A stretch of 6,949 nt of DNA from Myxococcota bacterium (lineage in GTDB: Bacteria; Myxococcota; Polyangia; GCA-2747355; JAKLHH01), in NCBI GenBank assembly GCA_022710245.1, contig JAKLHH010000398.1, forward strand, positions 1 to 6,949, given 5' to 3'. The notes under the pieces are model-generated. The model did no database searches. It saw nothing but the letters and a program-made list of their open reading frames with translations, and was not told the origin of the DNA. Every line of letters starts with the position of its first letter. Positions within the stretch are counted from its first letter, which is position 1. The position numbers were made by a program, and so were the translations under genes. Positions 1 through 5,154 of this stretch are shown here, piece after piece.

Positions 1-924
1 CTCGGGCAGTCCGACGCGCACACCGGCGAGCGCCTGCTCGCCTGGGCCAAGCAGGGGCACGCGGTCATCCTGGCGCCGTCGCTCCTGTCCACGGACGGGC
101 TCTGCAGCTCGATCCGCTTCGGCTCGGTGGAGATCAAGCGCACCCACACCTCCGGCATGTTCGACAAGAAGTTCAGCCACCGCGACCTCAAGCTGAAGGG
201 GTCCGTCTGCGTGCTGGTCGCGCCGACGACCGCCACCGTCCTCGCCGGGCGCCCCGATCAGGCGCTCGCCTTCGAGCACGCGGCGGGCGCCGGGCGCCTG
301 CTCGTCCTGGCGCACGACGAGGTGCTGGTCAACGGCAACCTCGACCGCGACGACGTGGCGGTGCTGGTCCGCCGCTGGCTCGCCGCGCACGTCCAGGGCG
401 GGTCGCGGATCATGTTCCTCGAGGAGAAGCAGGGCGGGCAGCTCACCGAGCTGATGCGCAAGGCGCACCTCTGGCCCTTCTTCCTGCACGGGCTCGCGTT
501 CCTGCTCCTGCTCTACTGGTCGCTCGCGCCCCGCTTCGGCGACTCCTCCGCGACCGGCGCCTCCGCGCGCCGCGCCTTCGCCGAGCACGCTCGCGCCCTC
601 GGCGGGCTCTACCGCCACCGGGGCGCCTCGGGGCTGATGCTGCGCCACCAGTACGAGCGCTTCCTCGCCCGCGTCACCGGGCGGAGCGACCGGCGCGGCC
701 TGCAGCTCGGCCGCCGCGGGGAGCAGCGCCAGAAGCGCACCGCGCTCGCCGCCATCATCGCCACCCGCACCGGCCGCGACGTGGACAACGTCGAGGCCCT
801 CCTCGCGCAGGTCGAGCACTGCAGCGCCGAGGAGCGCGCGGTCGACGTCAGGGAGATCCAGCGGAACTTCCGCCTCAGCCAGTCACTCGCCGCGCTGCAG
901 CGCGTGGGCGCCGTGCGCGCCCCT

Positions 925-930
925 GGAGGA
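925..930 (+). promoter_or_regulatory. Ribosome binding site of the MoxR gene
   Basis: GGAGGA sits 4 nt before the GTG at 935, inside the coding sequence of the DUF4350 gene. It is what decides the GTG start of the MoxR ATPase and the 32-bp overlap. Confidence 0.7.
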
Positions 931-934
931 AAAC

Positions 935-1953
<1,019 letters not shown>

Positions 1954-1954
<1 letters not shown>

Positions 1955-3267
1955 TGCTGAGCCCGACCGGCACGCTGCTCCTGCTCCTCTGGGGCCCGGC
2001 GACGCTCTCGCTGGTGGCGGTGGGCTACCGCGCGCTGGTGCCGTGGGTGCTGGTCGCCGACGGGATCTTCCTCGGCCTCGCGCTCCTCGACCTCCTCACG
2101 CTGCCGCGCCGTCGGCGGCTCCGCGTGGAGCGCCAGGCGTCGAGCGTGCTCAGCGTCGGGGCGACGAACCGCTTCGCGCTGACCGTGCAGAACCTCGGGC
2201 TCCGCTCGCTCTCGCTCGAGGTGACCGAGAGCTTCCCGCCCTCGATGCAGGTCGAGGGCCTGCCGGCGCGGGCCTGGGTCAAGGGCCGCGGCAAGCGCAC
2301 CTTCCGCTACCAGGTGGTCCCCACGCGGCGCGGCGCCTTCGAGCTCGGCCGCACCTACCTGCGCGTGAGCAGCCTGCTCGGGCTCTGGCGGCGGCGGCTG
2401 CGCCTGCAGCTGCCGCACCCGCTCAAGGTCTACCCCGACGTGAAGGCGCTCAACACCTACGCGCTGCTGGCGCGGCGCAACCGCATCGACCTGATGGGCT
2501 TCCGCAAGACGCGCGGCCGCGGCTCCGACGTGGAGTTCGACCGCCTGCGCGACTACCAGCCCGACGACGACTATCGCCGCATCGACCCCTTCGCCTCGGC
2601 GCGGCACCGGCGGCTGATCACGCGCGAGTACGAGGTGAGCCGCAACCAGAACGTCTTCTTCATGGTCGACTGCAGCCGCCTGATGGCCGCCGAGTCGCAG
2701 GGGCTCTCGAACCTCGACCACGCGCTCAACGCCACGCTGATGCTCTCCTCCCTGGCGCTCGACTGCGGGGACAACGTGGGGCTGCTCGCCTTCGACGAGA
2801 AGGTGCGCACGTTCCTCCCCATCTCCAGCGGGCTCCGCTCCAAGGCCGCGGTGCTCCACTCGCTCTACGACCTGCACGAGAGCAGCGCGGAGGCGGACTA
2901 CGAGGGGGCCTTCCGGGCGCTCAACCTGCGCGTCAGGCAGCGCAGCCTGGTGGTCCTCTTCACCAACGTGATGGACGGGGCGAGCTTCGACCTGCTCCGA
3001 CCACACCTGCAGATCATCCGGCGGCGGCACCTGCCGCTGGTCGTCCTGCTGCGCGACGAGGACCTCTTCGAGCTCGCCGACTCGCAGCCGGCCACGGTGC
3101 AGGAGCTCTTCGAGGTGGGCGCCTCGGCCGAGCTGGCGACCTGGCGCGAGCGGATGGCCGGCGAGCTGCAGCGCCTCGGCGCGCTGGTCCTCGACATCAC
3201 GCCGCGCCAGGCGACGCCGGACCTGATCAACTCCTACCTGCAGATCAAGGCGGATCAGCTCCTCTGA
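1954..3267 (+). CDS. DUF58 (VWA-like) membrane protein, degenerate MIDAS
   Basis: This 437-aa protein has the standard DUF58 layout. Two hydrophobic helices lie at about residues 6-28 and 29-50, then Arg-rich 'PRRRRLRVERQ' and a beta-rich domain (60-160). The signature 'DYQPDDDYRRIDPFASAR' (200-217) and 'LITREYEV' (221-228) follow, and then a VWA-like half with 'VFFMVDCSRLM' (234-244). Family knowledge: DUF58 proteins pair with MoxR ATPases and their VWA fold may bind a divalent metal through a MIDAS site (DxSxS...D). What I see is D239-C-S241-R-L243, so the second Ser is Leu, and 'LFTNVMD' (335-341) has Asn338 where Asp is usual. The canonical 'RxIDW' is 'RRIDP' (208-212). Metal binding may therefore be weak or absent; some DUF58 subfamilies do carry 'D..RLM'. 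The start ATG overlaps the MoxR stop by one base, and no close Shine-Dalgarno is visible. It is the last gene of the operon segment. Confidence 0.93.
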
Positions 3268-3300
3268 TCTTCGTCGGGAGGAGGGCAGGGTGGCCGCTCG

Positions 3301-3319
3301 CGCCGGGAGACGACCGGCG
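3301..3319. terminator. Possible bidirectional hairpin between convergent genes
   Basis: CGCCGG (3301-3306) and CCGGCG (3314-3319) form a perfect 6-bp stem with a 7-nt loop in the 56-bp gap between the DUF58 stop and the convergent SLH-lipoprotein stop. There is no T-run on either side, so this is at best a weak or factor-assisted terminator. The short stem could occur by chance in DNA this GC-rich. Confidence 0.25.
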
Positions 3320-3323
3320 GCGG

Positions 3324-4142
3324 CTACTTGAGGTAGTCGTGCAGGAGCATGGCCCAGCGGCCGCGGGGGATGGCCGTGTCGGGGCAGTACTTCTGCGCGG
3401 CGCAGCTCGAGGCGGCCTTGTCCTCGAGGAGGAGCTGCACGGCGGTGAAGGCCCAGTGCTGCGGCGTCACGTCGACGAAGTAGGGCGAGCTCGAGGCCGG
3501 CGCGAAGCTCGGCCCGTGCTTGGTGCGGACCGCGAGGGAGGCGGCGTGGGCGTTGGTGCCCAGCTGGTGCGGGCAGAAGCTCTTGCCCTGCACCGTGCAG
3601 CCGACCGTGATCAGATCCTCGGCGAGCCGCTGCACGTACGCGAAGCTGGGGTCGCTCGCGGGCACGTCGTCGAAGAGCGGTGTCTTCGAGGCGGTGAAGC
3701 TCGAGCCGTGCTTGAGCAGCACCAGGTGCCTGGCCATCAGGGCACGCTCCAGGCCGTCGTCCGGCTTGAAGAGACCCCCGGGGGCCTCGATGATCTGCTG
3801 CGTGACAGCCCAGCAGACCGCGGCGCGGTAGGGGCTCGAGGGCGGCACGTCCGTCACCGGGCAGGTGCCCGGCGTGGAGCCCGCCTCCTTGCTGGAGCCG
3901 GGCTGACCGCCCCCCTCGACGCTGCTCACCGCGGCCTCTCGCGCACCCGCGTCCTGCTCGATGAGCGTCGGCTGGCCGTCGGGGAGCGCGACCGGCTGGA
4001 TCTCGGCATCGGGGCTGGCGAAGACGGGCGGCGGCGGGCTCTCGGCGCTGCAGGCGGCGATGAGCGCGACGGCGCCGAGGAGCGCGCGGCCAGCCGCAGG
4101 CAGCGCGAGCGACCCGAGGATCTTGGAAGGAGAGCGAAGCAT
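3324..4142 (-). CDS. Lipoprotein with three SLH-like repeats
   Basis: A 272-aa protein starting at ATG 4142-4140 (minus). This start is chosen because AGGAGGT (4148-4154) lies 5 nt upstream and the product begins with a proper lipoprotein signal; the frame stays open further upstream but reads into repetitive non-coding-like sequence. The signal peptide is 'MLRSPSKILG...LIAAC' with the lipid-modified Cys31 followed by Ser32, so outer-membrane sorting is plausible. Residues 32-93 are a low-complexity Pro/Ser/Gly linker. Then come three repeats of about 50 residues (about 94-146, 157-209, 221-272), each opening with '(T/F)xDV(P/T)' and closing near 'LLKHG', 'RTKHG' or 'LLHDYLK'. They match the SLH variant with '(F/Y)CP' seen in many deltaproteobacterial secreted proteins. 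Cys pairs (C94/C110, C182/C190, C247/C253) suggest disulfides. The classical ITRAE-type motif is eroded (repeat 2 has 'GTNAH'), so cell-wall polymer binding is doubtful. Partner and role unknown. Confidence 0.8.
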   Translation of the reverse strand: MLRSPSKILGSLALPAAGRALLGAVALIAACSAESPPPPVFASPDAEIQPVALPDGQPTLIEQDAGAREAAVSSVEGGGQPGSSKEAGSTPGTCPVTDVPPSSPYRAAVCWAVTQQIIEAPGGLFKPDDGLERALMARHLVLLKHGSSFTASKTPLFDDVPASDPSFAYVQRLAEDLITVGCTVQGKSFCPHQLGTNAHAASLAVRTKHGPSFAPASSSPYFVDVTPQHWAFTAVQLLLEDKAASSCAAQKYCPDTAIPRGRWAMLLHDYLK

Positions 4143-4147
4143 CGGTG

Positions 4148-4154
4148 ACCTCCT
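4148..4154 (-). promoter_or_regulatory. Ribosome binding site of the SLH lipoprotein
   Basis: On the minus strand this reads AGGAGGT, 5 nt before the ATG at 4142. It is a near-perfect Shine-Dalgarno and fixes the 272-aa start in preference to the longer open frame reaching 4322. Confidence 0.75.
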
Positions 4155-4190
4155 GCGCCCGACGGTTGCAAGGATCTGGCCAGGCGCAGG
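4152..4190 (-). other. Inverted repeat in the leader of the SLH-lipoprotein mRNA
   Basis: CCTGCGCC (4152-4159) and GGCGCAGG (4183-4190) are perfect 8-bp complements separated by 23 nt. Three further inner pairs (two of them G-U) could extend the stem in the minus-strand RNA. The arm nearest the gene shares its last two bases with the start of AGGAGGT, so a folded leader could partly mask the ribosome binding site. The transcription start is unknown, and chance pairing is a real alternative in GC-rich DNA. Confidence 0.3.
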
Positions 4191-4283
4191 CCACAGAGCT
4201 ACAGGCAGCTTCGCGAGTCGGCGAGGGGACTGGTCGCCAGGCGAGCCGCCGCGTGGGAGGCCACTGCAACCGGATGGTCGCAG

Positions 4284-4384
4284 GCGCGACCAGGCACGGC
4301 AGCGCGAGGCGCGAGCGGGCACAGCGCGAGGCGCGACCAGGCATGGCAGCGCGAGGCGCGAGCAGGCACAGCGCGAGGCGCGAC
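4284..4384. repeat. 47-bp GC-rich tandem repeat, two copies plus 7 bases
   Basis: Unit 1 is 4284-4330 and unit 2 is 4331-4377. They differ at only two positions (c/t at unit base 14, g/a at unit base 34), and a third copy begins at 4378 (GCGCGAC) and breaks off. Each unit is itself built of two similar halves, each starting GCGCGA and carrying GGCAC/GGCAT followed by a purine-rich step, so an older repeat of roughly 22-25 bp was probably duplicated. It lies wholly between genes. The near-identity of the copies suggests recent duplication or slippage; no function can be read from it. Confidence 0.85.
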
Positions 4385-4398
4385 TCTCTGGGAGACCC

Positions 4399-4475
4399 GG
4401 AGCGAACGGAGCGAGCGAACCTTGGAGCGGGTGACCTGGAGCGAGCAGCGAGGGCGAGCGAGCTGGAGCGAGCAG
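4399..4475. repeat. GAGCGAG-rich degenerate repeat tract
   Basis: GGAGCGA-type heptamers recur irregularly. The clearest piece is the 13-mer CTGGAGCGAGCAG, present exactly at 4436-4448 and again at 4463-4475. It directly follows the 47-bp repeat and precedes the stop of the 156-aa lipoprotein on the minus strand. It may be simple-sequence drift. No stem with a T-run was seen. Confidence 0.55.
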
Positions 4476-4518
4476 CCCACCCGAGAGCGAGTGGCCGCTC
4501 CGGCTCGTGGTGGACCCG

Positions 4519-4989
4519 CTAGCGGTTGGCGACCTGCGCGATGAGCGCCTGGCGCTGCTGCGGCGTGAGCGGCACCTCGACCCACTCGCCCTGCTCGTTG
4601 AGCCCCATCACCGGAGGCGGCGCCTTCGGCTGGGTCTTGGCGCGCTGCTCGAGCACCTCGCGCAGCTTCTTCTGCTGCGCCGGCGTGGTGAGGCGGGCCA
4701 CGGTGGTGTCGGCGCCGAGGTCCTTCACCCGGCCGTCGCGCTTGTCGTAGAACGGGAAGTCGTCTCCCAGGAAGACCAGCAGCAGGAGCTGGATGGGGAG
4801 CGTCGCGATGTCGAGCGCCCCCGCCATCGGCAGCAGGAAGATGCCGGTGTACTTGCGATCGGGGTAGGCGACCTTGTCGGCCGACATGCCGAGGAACCCG
4901 CGGTCCGTGAGCCGGCAGAGCATGCAGCCCTGCAGGAACAGCACCACGGCCATCAGCAGCGGAACAACACATCTCAGGTGCTTGCGCAT
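4519..4989 (-). CDS. Small lipoprotein, weakly YceK/YidQ-like
   Basis: A 156-aa protein starting at ATG 4989-4987 (minus). This start gives a clean lipoprotein signal, 'MRKHLRCVVPLLMAVVLFLQ' then G-C, with Cys22 as the lipid-modified residue and GGAGGT 3 nt before the ATG. An upstream in-frame ATG at 5049 would put 20 polar residues before the signal and is less likely. After a second Cys (C25) comes 'YPDRKYTGIFLLPMAGALD' (42-60) and a hydrophobic run at about 59-75 ('IATLPIQLLLLVFLG'). A charged tail follows with two 'TPxQQ' motifs (102-106 and 142-146). The order (Tyr-Pro-x-x, then an Asp before 'LPxxLxLL') recalls the short YceK/YidQ (DUF1375) lipoproteins, whose function is unknown. I could not confirm this and treat it as a lead. 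It lies divergent from the pseudokinase gene, 165 bp apart; a shared regulatory region is possible. Confidence 0.75.
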   Translation of the reverse strand: MRKHLRCVVPLLMAVVLFLQGCMLCRLTDRGFLGMSADKVAYPDRKYTGIFLLPMAGALDIATLPIQLLLLVFLGDDFPFYDKRDGRVKDLGADTTVARLTTPAQQKKLREVLEQRAKTQPKAPPPVMGLNEQGEWVEVPLTPQQRQALIAQVANR

Positions 4990-4992
4990 GGG

Positions 4993-4998
4993 ACCTCC
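4993..4998 (-). promoter_or_regulatory. Ribosome binding site of the 156-aa lipoprotein
   Basis: This reads GGAGGT on the minus strand, 3 nt before the ATG at 4989. The spacing is short but usable, and it supports the downstream ATG over the one at 5049. Confidence 0.55.
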
Positions 4999-5004
4999 GT
5001 GGCA

Positions 5005-5020
5005 CGCGGATCCTTCCGCG
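5005..5020 (-). other. Small perfect hairpin in the lipoprotein leader
   Basis: CGCGGA (5005-5010) and TCCGCG (5015-5020) form a 6-bp stem closed by a 4-nt loop, 15 nt upstream of the lipoprotein ATG and 6 nt upstream of its ribosome binding site on the minus strand. It may be an mRNA leader structure; nothing shows that it is functional. Confidence 0.3.
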
Positions 5021-5120
5021 CGGGGTTTGAGCTCGACGATCCCGCTCATGGATCGACGCTAGATCAGAGCGAGGGAAGATCGCAATCCTGAACCTTTGTG
5101 CGGGTCTTTGCGGCAGGTGC

Positions 5121-5154
5121 GGAGAGGCCCTCTCCGTCGTATTATCCCCTCTCC
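5121..5154 (+). promoter_or_regulatory. Putative pseudokinase promoter with inverted and direct repeats
   Basis: TATTAT at 5140-5145 matches five of six bases of a sigma-70 -10 box and stands out in this GC-rich DNA. It ends 9 nt before the ATG at 5155, so transcription would begin almost at the start codon. No Shine-Dalgarno precedes the ATG (CCCTCTCC instead), which fits leaderless or near-leaderless translation. No good -35 is visible at 16-18 bp. In the place of the spacer lies an inverted repeat, GGAGAGG-C-CCTCTCC (5121-5135). CCCTCTCC recurs directly at 5147-5154, so the box is flanked by the same octamer 19 bp apart. Operator function is a guess. Confidence 0.45.

Larger units (their letters stand above)
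4143..4518. other. Gene-free stretch between two lipoprotein genes
   Basis: About 375 bp lies between the start of the SLH lipoprotein and the stop of the 156-aa lipoprotein, both on the minus strand. Open frames cross it on both strands, but their translations are Arg/Ala/Ser-rich, with no recognisable domain and no start site of their own. It holds the leader inverted repeat near 4152-4190, a 47-bp tandem repeat (4284-4384) and a GAGCGAG-rich tract (4399-4475). I found no clear -35/-10 pair. The length suggests that the SLH lipoprotein has its own promoter rather than being co-transcribed with the upstream gene, but I cannot place it. Confidence 0.6.

Noticed and set aside
2043..4148. A 701-codon open frame on the plus strand
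   Set aside because: It is frame-shifted relative to DUF58 and antisense to the SLH lipoprotein, with low-complexity Arg/Ala/Pro composition; both overlapped genes have clear domains.
4143..4322. N-terminal extension of the SLH lipoprotein to 332 aa
   Set aside because: The extension is Arg/Pro-rich and would bury the lipoprotein signal 60 residues inside, and the AGGAGGT at 4148-4154 points to the ATG at 4142.
4284..4384. CRISPR array
   Set aside because: Two adjacent 47-bp units without distinct spacers, and no cas genes; it is a plain tandem duplication.
5000..5016. Sigma-54 promoter starting at TGGCAC
   Set aside because: The -12 TTGC element is missing at the required spacing, and the site lies in the leader of an opposite-strand gene.
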